This document shows positions 50,925-58,810 of a DNA stretch of 64,000 bases, piece by piece; within the stretch, counting starts at the first letter, position 1; each line of letters opens with the position of its first letter. Source of the DNA: Caulobacterales bacterium RIFCSPHIGHO2_01_FULL_70_19 (GTDB lineage: Bacteria; Pseudomonadota; Alphaproteobacteria; Caulobacterales; Caulobacteraceae). The stretch spans positions 1 to 64,000 of the forward strand of contig MGLK01000042.1 in the NCBI GenBank assembly GCA_001794825.1, read 5' to 3'. The notes under the pieces are model-generated. The model did no database searches. It was not told the origin of the DNA and worked only from the letters and a program-made list of their open reading frames with translations. Both the position numbers and the translations under genes were made by a program.

Positions 50925-51845
50925 GTGCCCCAGTCCGACTCCTCCCGCGCCGCCCTCCTCTCCGCCTTCGCCTGCTACACCCTGTGGGGGCTCATGCCCC
51001 TGCTGTTCATGGGCCAGGCGCAGGCCGGCTTCGACTCGCTCGAGATCCTCGCCCATCGCTGCGTCTGGGCCGTCGCGGTCGCGGCCCTTCTGGTCTGGCT
51101 GGCCAAGCAGGGCGGACAGGTCGCGGGCGTGTTCCGCAACCCCCGCACCCTCGCCTGGCTGGCCTTCTCCACCGCCCTGATCGGCCTCAACTGGGGCATC
51201 TACGTCTGGGCCACCACCCACGGCGCCACGCTCGAGGCCAGCCTCGGCTACTACATCAACCCGCTGCTCAACATGGTCGTGGGCCTGTGGCTGTTCCGGG
51301 AACGGATCGACCGCTGGGGCTGGGTGGCCATCGGCCTGGCCGCCGTCGGCGTCGCCTTCCAGACCGCCGCCCTCGGCCGTCCGCCGTGGATCTCCATCGT
51401 GCTGGCCGTGTCGTTCGCCACCTACGGCGTGATCCGCAAGCGCATTCCGGTCGACGCCCAGGCCGGCCTGTTCGTGGAGTGCCTGCTGCTGGCCCCGCTC
51501 GGCCTGGCCTGGGTGTTGTGGCTTCAGGCTTCCGGCGCCGGGGCCGCCTTCGACAGCCCGACCAACACCCTCTGGGCCCTGGCCAACGGCCCCGCCACCG
51601 TCCTGCCGCTGGCCCTGTTCGCCTGGTCGGCCCGGCGCCTGCCGCTGTCGACCATCGGCTTCATCCAGTTCCTCGCCCCGACCCTGCAGTTCATGGTCGG
51701 CGTCGCCGCGGGCGAGCCGCTGACGGCGCTGCGCATCGCCTCCTTCGGCTTCATCTGGGGCGGCGCGGCGGTGTTCGCGGCGGCGGCCCTGCTCCGCCGG
51801 CAGGCGGCGCGGCGGGCGCTGAAGGACGCGGCGGAGCCGGTGTGA
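50925..51845 (+). CDS. rarD: RarD-type EamA transporter
   Basis: A 306-residue drug/metabolite transporter with ten helices. The segments YTLWGLMPLLFMGQAQAGFDSLEILAHRCVWA, NWGIYVWATTHGATLEASLGYYINPLLNM and FIQFLAPTLQFMVGV are the RarD signature (chloramphenicol-sensitive protein family). GTG start. Substrate unknown. Convergent with the serine hydrolase gene. Confidence 0.88.
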   Translation: MPQSDSSRAALLSAFACYTLWGLMPLLFMGQAQAGFDSLEILAHRCVWAVAVAALLVWLAKQGGQVAGVFRNPRTLAWLAFSTALIGLNWGIYVWATTHGATLEASLGYYINPLLNMVVGLWLFRERIDRWGWVAIGLAAVGVAFQTAALGRPPWISIVLAVSFATYGVIRKRIPVDAQAGLFVECLLLAPLGLAWVLWLQASGAGAAFDSPTNTLWALANGPATVLPLALFAWSARRLPLSTIGFIQFLAPTLQFMVGVAAGEPLTALRIASFGFIWGGAAVFAAAALLRRQAARRALKDAAEPV

Positions 51846-51858
51846 CGGCTGAACGCCC

Positions 51859-52992
51859 TCACCTGCCGGCGTAGGCCGCCTCGATCAGCCGCACCGCCCG
51901 CGGATCGCCGAGCAGATGCCGCGACTGGCGCGTCATCACATAGCTGCCCGACAGCCGCCGCTCCGGATCGGCGAAGGCGCATGAGCCGCCCCAGCCGTAA
52001 TGGCCGACCGTCTGTTCGCCCGGACCGAACACGTTGAGCCCCGCGTTGCGCGTCCAGCCCGCCGCCCAGCCCATGACGAAGGGCAGCACCCGGTCCTGTC
52101 CGCGGATGCGCTCCTTCAGCGCCGCCGCCCGGGTCGCCTCCGACAGCACCGGCCGCCCCTCGAATTCTCCGCTGGCGACCACGGCCATGATCCGCGCCAG
52201 ATCCTTCGCCGTTCCGTGCAGGTTGGCCGACGGAATCTCGGCCATCCGCCACTCCGCCGAGCCGCGCCCGCCCGGGGCCGAGCCCCTGTCGAGGAAGGCC
52301 GCGCGCTTGACCGCGTCGATCTCCCCGAGGTCCGGCGCGGCCGTCGGCTTCTTCATCTGCGCCACCCGTCCGTGTTCGGACTCCGGCAGGCCGATCCACA
52401 GGTCCAGCCCCGGGAAGTCCTCGCGCAGCGCCGTCCCCATCGACCGTCCGTCGACGATCCGGAACAGCTCCCCGGCCAGGTAGCCGATGGTGATCGGATG
52501 ATAGCCGCTGGCCGTCCCCGGCGCCCACATCGGCGCCTGGGCGCACAGCCGCTCCAGCACCGCCTGCCGGTCGAACCAGATGGTCGGCTCGACCGCGGCG
52601 TCGAACCCCGGCAGTCCCGCCTGGTGGCTCATCAGCTGGGCCACGGTGATCGCGTCCTTGCCCGCCTGGCCGAAGGCCGGCCAGTAGGCCGCGACCGGCC
52701 GTTCGTAGTCCAGCAGCCCCCGCTCGACGCAGGTCGCGATCAGCAGGGCCATCACCGCCTTGCCCGTCGAGAACACCGGCGTCAGCGTGTCCTCCGCATA
52801 CGGCACGGTCCCCGCCGCGTCGGCCCGGCCGCCGATCAGGTCGACCGCCACCTCACCGTCGACGCAGAGGCTGAACCGCGCCCCCTGCTCGTCCAGCCCC
52901 TCGGGCGCGCCGGTGAAGTTGGCGGCGAAGGCGTCCTTCACCGCGGCGAATTCGGGCGGGCAGACGCCGCGGATGTCGGGGAGATCGGTCAT
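51859..52992 (-). CDS. Serine hydrolase of the beta-lactamase/EstB family
   Basis: ATG 52992 (MTDLPDIRGVCPPEF) gives 377 residues; the track start is 41 codons upstream. The nucleophile motif is PVFSTGKAVMALLIA (SxxK), with the Tyr in SGYHPITIGYLAGE and a terminal HYGWGGSCAFADP (HxG). These enzymes are esterases or peptidases of class C fold, without proven lactam activity. No signal peptide, so probably cytoplasmic. Confidence 0.88.
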   Translation of the reverse strand: MTDLPDIRGVCPPEFAAVKDAFAANFTGAPEGLDEQGARFSLCVDGEVAVDLIGGRADAAGTVPYAEDTLTPVFSTGKAVMALLIATCVERGLLDYERPVAAYWPAFGQAGKDAITVAQLMSHQAGLPGFDAAVEPTIWFDRQAVLERLCAQAPMWAPGTASGYHPITIGYLAGELFRIVDGRSMGTALREDFPGLDLWIGLPESEHGRVAQMKKPTAAPDLGEIDAVKRAAFLDRGSAPGGRGSAEWRMAEIPSANLHGTAKDLARIMAVVASGEFEGRPVLSEATRAAALKERIRGQDRVLPFVMGWAAGWTRNAGLNVFGPGEQTVGHYGWGGSCAFADPERRLSGSYVMTRQSRHLLGDPRAVRLIEAAYAGR

Positions 52993-53132
52993 GGCGTCCT
53001 GATATCCGGCCCGGCGCGGCCCGTCGACGGCAGGCGGTCCGCGGCGCGGAACCGGCGGCCCGCCCGGGGGTTGAGGGCCACGGCCGGGCGACCCGCCGCC
53101 CGCCCCGTTCCGCACCCACCGGGATTACCCTC

Positions 53133-53240
53133 GTGTTCCGCTTCCTCCGGCTCCACTGGCTGTACCTGCTGATCGTCGCGGAGCTGGTGTTCATCGCCGC
53201 CTGCACCGGCTGGCTGGGAGCGGCGCCCTTCGTCGGCTGA
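53133..53240 (+). CDS. Possible 35-residue membrane protein
   Basis: GTG 53133 opens a 35-codon frame, MFRFLRLHWLYLLIVAELVF then IAACTGWLGAAPFVG, one basic turn and one hydrophobic helix. It fills the gap between the serine hydrolase start and the M28 peptidase end and is absent from the ORF track. No clear Shine-Dalgarno, so translation is uncertain. Confidence 0.35.
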   Translation: MFRFLRLHWLYLLIVAELVFIAACTGWLGAAPFVG

Positions 53241-53243
53241 CGG

Positions 53244-54875
53244 CTACTCCCGCGCCGCGGCCGAGGCCTGGCGCGCCGCCTCGAACTCCGCCCCCTCGTT
53301 CCATTCGGGCCATTCCTCGCTGTCGGCCATGTCGCGCCCGACGGCGTAGAGCAGGTCCACGTCGACCGCCGCCGCGTCCATGGTCCACTCCGGCGTCCAT
53401 TCGTCCGAGGGCTTGTGGTAGCGGTTGGCGACATAGTCGGCGCTGGCGGCGTTGTGGCCGGTGAAGCCGGCGACGCCGAACAGGGCCGGCACGCCCTTCT
53501 TGGCCAGCGGGAAGTGATCCGAGCGGTAGAAGCCGCCGGCGTGCGGGGCGGGATCGGGTATCAGCCGCCGCCCCGCGGCCTCCGCCCGGCGCTCCAGCCA
53601 CTGCTCCGTCTCGCTCTTGCCCGGGCCGATGACGACGATCTCCGGCGAAACCTCCGTACCCGGAAGAAGGCTGTCGATGTTGATGTTGGCCACCGTCGTC
53701 TCCAGCGGCCACACCGGATTGGCGGCGTAGAATTCCGCCCCCAGCAGACCGGCCTCCTCGGCCGTCCAGGCGGCGAACACCACCGACCGCTCCGGCGGCG
53801 CCCCTTCCTTGAACAGCCGCGCCAGCTCCAGCAGGGCGGCCACGCCCGTCGCGTTGTCGACGGCCCCGTTGTAGATGTCGTCGCCGTCCACCGGCGTGGC
53901 CCGGCCGTAGGCGTCCCAGTGCGCGCCGTACATCACCGTCTCGTCCGGCCGCTCGGCTCCGGGCACGCGCGCCAGCACGTTGCGGCTCTCGATGTTGGCG
54001 TGGGTCTGGCCGAAATCGATCGACATCGTCGTCCCCGGCAGCTCCACCGGCCGGAAGTCCGCCGACCGCGCCTGTTCGCGCAGGGCGCCGAGGTCCAGCC
54101 CCGCCGCCGCCAGCAGCCGCTCCGCCACCGAACCCTGGATCCAGCCCTGGGCGGGCACCCGCTCGGCGGCCCAGTTCTCCCGCACGATGTCGAAGTCCGG
54201 CGCCGTCGACGAGCCCTCCAGCACCGACCAGCCGTAGCCGGCCCCCTCATCGTCGTGGATGACCAGCACCCCCGCCGCGCCCTGCCGCGCCGCCTCCTCG
54301 AACTTGTAGGTCCAGCGGCCATAGAAGGTCATCGCCCGGCCGTCGAAACGGTCCGCCACCGGATGGCCCTCCGGCGCGTTGAAGTCGGGATCGTTGACGA
54401 TGACCAGCAGGATCTTGTCCTTCAGGTCCACGCCCTTGAAGTCGTCCCAGTTCCGCTCCGGCGCGTCGACGCCGTAGCCGGCGAACACCACCGGCGCGTC
54501 GGTCACCGTGATCCGCTCCACCGGCCGGTCGCTGGCCACCAGCACCTCCGGCCCCCGCTCCAGCCGCATCTCGCCCTGCGGCGTGCGGGCGACGATGGTC
54601 GCGGGCCCCGACTGCTGGGTGCGGCTCAGCTGCGCCGTCTGCGTCCAGGAGCCGTCCGGCCCCCCGGGCTCCAGCCCCAGGGCACGAAACTGGGCGACAA
54701 GGTATTCGACCGTCTTCTCCTCGCCCGGCGTGGCCACGCCGCGGCCCTCGAACGCGTCCGAGGCCAGCACCCGCGTGTGTTCGTTCAGCCGGGCCGGATC
54801 GGCGTTCTGGGCGAGGGCGGGGCCGGCGGCCAGCAGGGCGGCGGAGGCGAGGAGGGCGAGGCGGAACGGGCGCAT
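53244..54875 (-). CDS. Exported M28-family aminopeptidase with PA domain
   Basis: ATG 54875 (MRPFRLALLASAALLAAGPALAQ) gives a signal peptide and 543 residues; the track ORF continues a further 1.8 kb upstream by chance. A PA domain (about 130-270, VVFAGYGVDAPERNWDDFKG, AAGVLVIHD) lies before the zinc catalytic domain: MYGAHWDAYG, GAVDNATGVAALLE, AAWTAEEAGLLG, NINIDSL and RYHKPSDEW. It cleaves N-terminal residues from periplasmic peptides. Nearly abuts the small ORF. Confidence 0.92.
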   Translation of the reverse strand: MRPFRLALLASAALLAAGPALAQNADPARLNEHTRVLASDAFEGRGVATPGEEKTVEYLVAQFRALGLEPGGPDGSWTQTAQLSRTQQSGPATIVARTPQGEMRLERGPEVLVASDRPVERITVTDAPVVFAGYGVDAPERNWDDFKGVDLKDKILLVIVNDPDFNAPEGHPVADRFDGRAMTFYGRWTYKFEEAARQGAAGVLVIHDDEGAGYGWSVLEGSSTAPDFDIVRENWAAERVPAQGWIQGSVAERLLAAAGLDLGALREQARSADFRPVELPGTTMSIDFGQTHANIESRNVLARVPGAERPDETVMYGAHWDAYGRATPVDGDDIYNGAVDNATGVAALLELARLFKEGAPPERSVVFAAWTAEEAGLLGAEFYAANPVWPLETTVANINIDSLLPGTEVSPEIVVIGPGKSETEQWLERRAEAAGRRLIPDPAPHAGGFYRSDHFPLAKKGVPALFGVAGFTGHNAASADYVANRYHKPSDEWTPEWTMDAAAVDVDLLYAVGRDMADSEEWPEWNEGAEFEAARQASAAARE

Positions 54876-54937
54876 GGGCGGTCTCTCTGCGGCGGGGAGG
54901 GGCGCACCCTGACCCCGTCGCCGGCGCGAGTCGAGCG

Positions 54938-56146
54938 TCACCGTTGCGCCAGCCAGTCCTGCGCCCCCTCGCCCGCGACCACGCCCGAGGCGAAGCAGGC
55001 CTGCAGCAGGTAGCCGCCGGTGGGCGCCTCCCAGTCCAGCATCTCGCCGGCGACGAACACCCCCGGCAGGGCCTTCAGCATCAGCCGCGCGTCGACCTGG
55101 TCCAGCTTCACCCCGCCGGCCGAGGAGATGGCCCGCGCCAGTCCCTGCGCCCCGGTCAGCCGCAGCCGCACCGCCTTGATCCGCTTCGCCAGCTTCTCCG
55201 CCCCCTGCGGGATCTCGCCGGGGATCTCGCGCAGCAGCCCGGCCGCCGCCGGCGACAGGCCGCCCGCCTTCCTCAGCCAGTTGGTCACGCTGTCCTTGCC
55301 GCGCGGCCGCGCCAGCCGGGCCGCCAGCGCCGCCTCGTCGAGGTCGGGCCGCAGGTCGACGACCAGCTCCGCCGCCCCCTCGCGCGCGATGGCCTCGCGC
55401 AGGTCGGCCGACAGCGCGTAGAGCGCCCCGCCCTCGAGCCCGTAGCGGGTGACCATGGCCTCGCCGCGCACCGTCCGTCCGCCGTGCCCCAGCGCCACGT
55501 TCTTCAGCGGCTGGCCGACGAAACGATCCGCGAAGACCGGCGACCACGCCACGTCGAAGCCCATGTTGGACGGCCGCAGCGGCGCGATCTCCACACCGGC
55601 GGCGGCCAGTTCGTCCGTCCACGAACCATCGCTCCCCAGCCGGGGCCAGCTGGCGCCGCCCAGCGCCAGCACCACCGCGTCCGGCGTCTCGACCCGCTCG
55701 CCCTCCGGCGTCGAAAACACCCAGCCCCCGTCGCGCCGACCCGTCCAGCGCGACCGGGTCCGCACCTCGACGCCGAGCTCCGCCAGCCGCCCCAGCCAGG
55801 CCCGCAGCAGCGGCGAGGCCTTCATCGCCCGGGGGAACACCCGCCCGGACGAGCCGGTGAAGGTCGGCTGACCCAGCCCCTCGGCCCAGCCGACCAGATG
55901 CGTCGGCGAGAACCGTCCGAGCCATTCCGCGACCATCGGCGCCGCCGCTCCGTAGCGCCCGACGAACGCCTCCAGCGGCTCCGAGTGGGTCAGGTTCAGC
56001 CCGCCGCGCCCGGCCATGAGGAATTTCCGCGCCGGCGACGGCATGGCCTCGTGCACGACCACGCGCACCCCCGCCTGCGCCAGCCGCTCGGCGGCCATGA
56101 GCCCTGCCGGGCCGGCCCCGATCACATGCACCGTGTTCGCATCCAT
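54938..56146 (-). CDS. HI0933-like FAD-dependent oxidoreductase (TIGR03862 type)
   Basis: ATG 56146 (MDANTVHVIGAGPAGLMAAERLAQAG) gives 402 residues. The FAD motif is followed by RKFLMAGRGGLNLTHSEP, VVLALGGASWPRLGSDG and a terminal GVFVAGEMLDWEAPTGGYLLQACFASG, which is the NAD(P)/FAD family signature. Substrate unknown. It is divergent from the Gre-factor gene. Confidence 0.88.
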   Translation of the reverse strand: MDANTVHVIGAGPAGLMAAERLAQAGVRVVVHEAMPSPARKFLMAGRGGLNLTHSEPLEAFVGRYGAAAPMVAEWLGRFSPTHLVGWAEGLGQPTFTGSSGRVFPRAMKASPLLRAWLGRLAELGVEVRTRSRWTGRRDGGWVFSTPEGERVETPDAVVLALGGASWPRLGSDGSWTDELAAAGVEIAPLRPSNMGFDVAWSPVFADRFVGQPLKNVALGHGGRTVRGEAMVTRYGLEGGALYALSADLREAIAREGAAELVVDLRPDLDEAALAARLARPRGKDSVTNWLRKAGGLSPAAAGLLREIPGEIPQGAEKLAKRIKAVRLRLTGAQGLARAISSAGGVKLDQVDARLMLKALPGVFVAGEMLDWEAPTGGYLLQACFASGVVAGEGAQDWLAQR

Positions 56147-56195
56147 GTGGACCAGATGGACCGGAACGGCCGATGGCGCCATACGCTCTTGTCCC

Positions 56196-56672
56196 ATGAG
56201 CGTCGCCTTCACCCGCGAGGAGGATCTGGAGGCCACGGCCGCCGATCTTCCCGACCGCCCGATCTCGCTTGCGCCCAACCTGGTCACGTCGGCCGGACTG
56301 GCCGCGATCGACGCCGCCCTGGCCGGAGCGCGCGCGGCGTACGCCGCCGCCCAGGCGCAGGGCTCGATCGAGGCCGACCGCACCGCCATGGCCCGGGCCA
56401 CCCGGGACCTGCGTTACTGGTCGGCCCGCCGCGCCTCGGCCCAGCTGGTCGAGACCGCCCCCGACGGCCGCGTCCGCTTCGGCGGCGCCGTGACCATCGA
56501 GCGCGAGGACGGCCGCCGCCAGACCTGGCGCATCGTCGGCGAGGACGAGGCCGATCCGGCGGCCGGTTCGGTCAGCCACGTCTCGCCGCTGGCCCGAGCC
56601 TTGCTCGGCAAGCGCGTCGGCGACGAGGCCCGGGTCGCCGGCCAGCCGGTGGAGATCGTCGCCGTCGATTGA
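56196..56672 (+). CDS. GreA/GreB-family transcription elongation factor
   Basis: ATG 56196 (MSVAFTREEDLEATAADLPDRPISLAPN) gives 158 residues. The N-terminal coiled coil is followed by the C-terminal FKBP-like domain, VRFGGAVTIEREDGRRQTWRIVGEDEADPAAGSVSHVSPLARALLGKRVGDEA. It resembles the short GreA/B-like proteins of alphaproteobacteria (nucleoside diphosphate kinase regulator-like). It probably binds the polymerase secondary channel; cleavage activity is unproven. Confidence 0.88.
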   Translation: MSVAFTREEDLEATAADLPDRPISLAPNLVTSAGLAAIDAALAGARAAYAAAQAQGSIEADRTAMARATRDLRYWSARRASAQLVETAPDGRVRFGGAVTIEREDGRRQTWRIVGEDEADPAAGSVSHVSPLARALLGKRVGDEARVAGQPVEIVAVD

Positions 56673-56700
56673 CGGCTCCCCCCAGCAGAAAGGCGGCCCC

Positions 56701-56847
56701 ATGGCGCGCAAACCGAACTACAGCTTCGAGCGTCAGGAACGCGAACGGGCCGAGGCCCGCAAGGCCGCCGAGAAGGCCGCCGCCAAGGCCGAGAAGCGCG
56801 CCGCCGCCCGAGGTGAACGCCCCGCGCTGGCCGCCGACGAGGACTGA
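56701..56847 (+). CDS. Small basic coiled-coil protein
   Basis: A 48-residue protein from ATG 56701, not in the ORF track: MARKPNYSFERQERERAEAR then KAAEKAAAKAEKRAAARGE. AAAGG lies upstream. The start and Lys/Ala/Arg helix match small proteins seen across alphaproteobacteria. Probably nucleic-acid binding, unproven. It follows the Gre-factor gene by 28 bp. Confidence 0.75.
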   Translation: MARKPNYSFERQERERAEARKAAEKAAAKAEKRAAARGERPALAADED

Positions 56848-57022
56848 CGACGCGATCACGCGCCGATCACGATCGCGTCCGCCGGTTTGACACCCGCGGC
56901 CCGGTCCCGCACGTTCACCGCCCTCCCCCTCCCCCAGTGCTTCCGCGCGTCCGGGAGACGTGGCCCCTCCGGGCCCCGCCTTGAGCCATCGCTCGTCGTG
57001 CGGAGAACGAAAGGAACAGTTC

Positions 57023-57604
57023 ATGCGCATCGCCTTCCTCGCCGCCGCCTCCGTGCTCGCCTTCGCCGCCGCTCCGGCGGTAGCCGCCGCCGCCCCTGTC
57101 GCCGCCGCCGTCGCGCAGCAGGACGTCACCGACGCCGAACTGGCCAGCTACGCCGCCGCGGAGGAAGGCGTCCGCGCCGTCCAGGCCCAGGTGCAGGGCC
57201 AGATCACCGCCGAGCAGCAGGCGGCCATGGTCGAGGCCATCGAGGGCGCGGGCCTGACGCTCGACCGCTTCAACGCCATCTCCCAGGCCGTCCAGGCCGG
57301 AGACGAGATCCTCGCCGCCCGCCTCGCCGTCGCCCGCGCCCCGGAGTCGCCCGCCGGCTCGGTCGGCGCCACGGCCACCGACGCCGAGCTCGGCCAGTTC
57401 GCCGCGGCGATGGCGGCGGTCCGTCCGATTGCGGAGCAGCTGAACGGCGCCGCTCCGACCGCGGAGCAACAGACGGCCATGGCCGAGGCCATCGCCTCGT
57501 CGGGCCTCGCGCTCGAGCGCTTCAACGCCATCTCCGCCGCGCTCCCCTCCGATCCGCGCCTGCAGGCCCGCGTCGCCCTGGCCGCGGCCCGCAGCGAAGG
57601 CTGA
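57023..57604 (+). CDS. Exported DUF4168-like protein with internal duplication
   Basis: ATG 57023 with AAAGGAAC upstream gives 193 residues; signal peptide MRIAFLAAASVLAFAAAPAVAAA. Two repeats follow: DVTDAELASYAAAEEGVRAVQAQ...GLTLDRFNAISQAVQ and TATDAELGQFAAAMAAVRPIAEQ...GLALERFNAISAALP. Each resembles a DUF4168 helical unit. Function unknown. A strong terminator follows. Confidence 0.8.
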   Translation: MRIAFLAAASVLAFAAAPAVAAAAPVAAAVAQQDVTDAELASYAAAEEGVRAVQAQVQGQITAEQQAAMVEAIEGAGLTLDRFNAISQAVQAGDEILAARLAVARAPESPAGSVGATATDAELGQFAAAMAAVRPIAEQLNGAAPTAEQQTAMAEAIASSGLALERFNAISAALPSDPRLQARVALAAARSEG

Positions 57605-57622
57605 TCCTCTCCGGATTCCCGG

Positions 57623-57658
57623 AAAGGGGCGGGTCCGACGCGGGCCCGCCCCTTTTTT
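57623..57658 (+). terminator. Intrinsic terminator after the DUF4168-like gene
   Basis: AAAGGGGCGGG pairs with CCCGCCCCTTT across an 11-nt loop, followed by a T-tract (TTTTTTC). It is the clearest rho-independent terminator in the window. Confidence 0.85.
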
Positions 57659-57664
57659 CTTGCG

Positions 57665-58786
57665 TCAGCCGCCCTCGTCGAGCGGTTGGTGGGTGAAGCC
57701 CTTCACGCCGCCCAGCCGCTTGGCGTCGCGGCCGATCTCGACCTCGCTTTCCGCATAGGCGATCAGCAGGCGCGCCAGGTCCCGCAGCGCCGTCTCGTGG
57801 ATGCGCTCGTAGCCGTGGCTGGCGTCGATGCCGAAGGTCAGCAGGGCCGTCCGGATGTCCGCGCCCGCCTCCAGCGCCGAGGCCGAGTCCGAGCGGTAGT
57901 AGCGGAACACGTCCTTCTGGTGCGGAATGTCGTGGTCGCGGGCGAGGTGGACCAGCTTGCGCGTCAGGTGCCAGTCGAACGGCCCGGTCTGGTCGGCCAT
58001 GGCGATGGTGACCCCGAACTCCGACGAGTTCTGTCCCGGCGCGGTGGTGCCGTTGTCGACCGTCACCATCGAGGCGACGTCCGGGACCAGCACCGACGAG
58101 GCGCCGTGCCCCACCTCCTCGGCGATGGTGAACAGCCACCAGGTGTCGACGGTCGGGACCCGCTCCTCCCGGATCATGCATTCCAGCGCCGCCAGCATGG
58201 TCGCCACGCCGGCCTTGTCGTCGAGGTGGCGCGAAACGATGAAGCCGCTGTCCAGAAACTCCGGCTGCGGATCGATGGCGACGATGTCGCCGATCTCGAC
58301 GCCGAGGCCGTGGACGTCCGCCCGGCTGTGGACCACCGCGTCGATGCGAAGCTCCACCTGCCGCCAGCTGACCGGCTGGCTGTCGACCTCCTCGTTGAAG
58401 GTGTGTCCCGACGCCTTGAGCGGCAGGATGGTGCCGCGATACGCGCCGCCTTCCGAAAACACGGTCGCCCGCGCCCCCTCGGCGAAGCGCGACGACCAGT
58501 GGCCGATCGGCACGAGCTCCAGCCGGCCGTTGTCCTTCACCGACTTCACCTGCGCCCCGAGGGTGTCGACGTGGGCCACGACGGCGCGCGCCGGCTTGGC
58601 GTCGCGTCCCGGCAGCCGCGCCCGGATGGCGCCGCGACGGGTCAGCTCGTAGGTCAGGCCCAGCCGCTCCAGCTCGCGACACAGCAGCCAGACCGCCTCG
58701 TCGGTGTAGCCGGTCGGGCTGGGGGTGTTGAGCAGCTCGGACAGTCGGGCCTTCAGATAGGCGAGATCGATTGCGGGACGGGGCAA
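57665..58786 (-). CDS. NAGGN-system M42/M20-like peptidase
   Basis: A 373-residue co-catalytic metallopeptidase with VVAHVDTLGAQV, VSRHLDDKAGVATMLAALE, IAEEVGHGAS and a terminal GIDASHGYERIH region. It matches the peptidase-like member (TIGR03106) of the N-acetylglutaminylglutamine amide (NAGGN) osmoprotectant cluster, probably a hydrolase for turnover. TTG start 58786 with AAGGAGCG. It follows the synthetase by 24 bp. Confidence 0.9.
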   Translation of the reverse strand: MPRPAIDLAYLKARLSELLNTPSPTGYTDEAVWLLCRELERLGLTYELTRRGAIRARLPGRDAKPARAVVAHVDTLGAQVKSVKDNGRLELVPIGHWSSRFAEGARATVFSEGGAYRGTILPLKASGHTFNEEVDSQPVSWRQVELRIDAVVHSRADVHGLGVEIGDIVAIDPQPEFLDSGFIVSRHLDDKAGVATMLAALECMIREERVPTVDTWWLFTIAEEVGHGASSVLVPDVASMVTVDNGTTAPGQNSSEFGVTIAMADQTGPFDWHLTRKLVHLARDHDIPHQKDVFRYYRSDSASALEAGADIRTALLTFGIDASHGYERIHETALRDLARLLIAYAESEVEIGRDAKRLGGVKGFTHQPLDEGG

Positions 58787-58810
58787 GGTCGCTCCTTCGG
58801 GGCTCTGGAC

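Noticed and set aside
53244-56711. 1155-residue minus-strand ORF as an M28 fusion protein
   Set aside because: Only 53244-54875 is homologous and has a signal peptide; the upstream part lies under the flavoprotein and Gre-factor genes in other frames.
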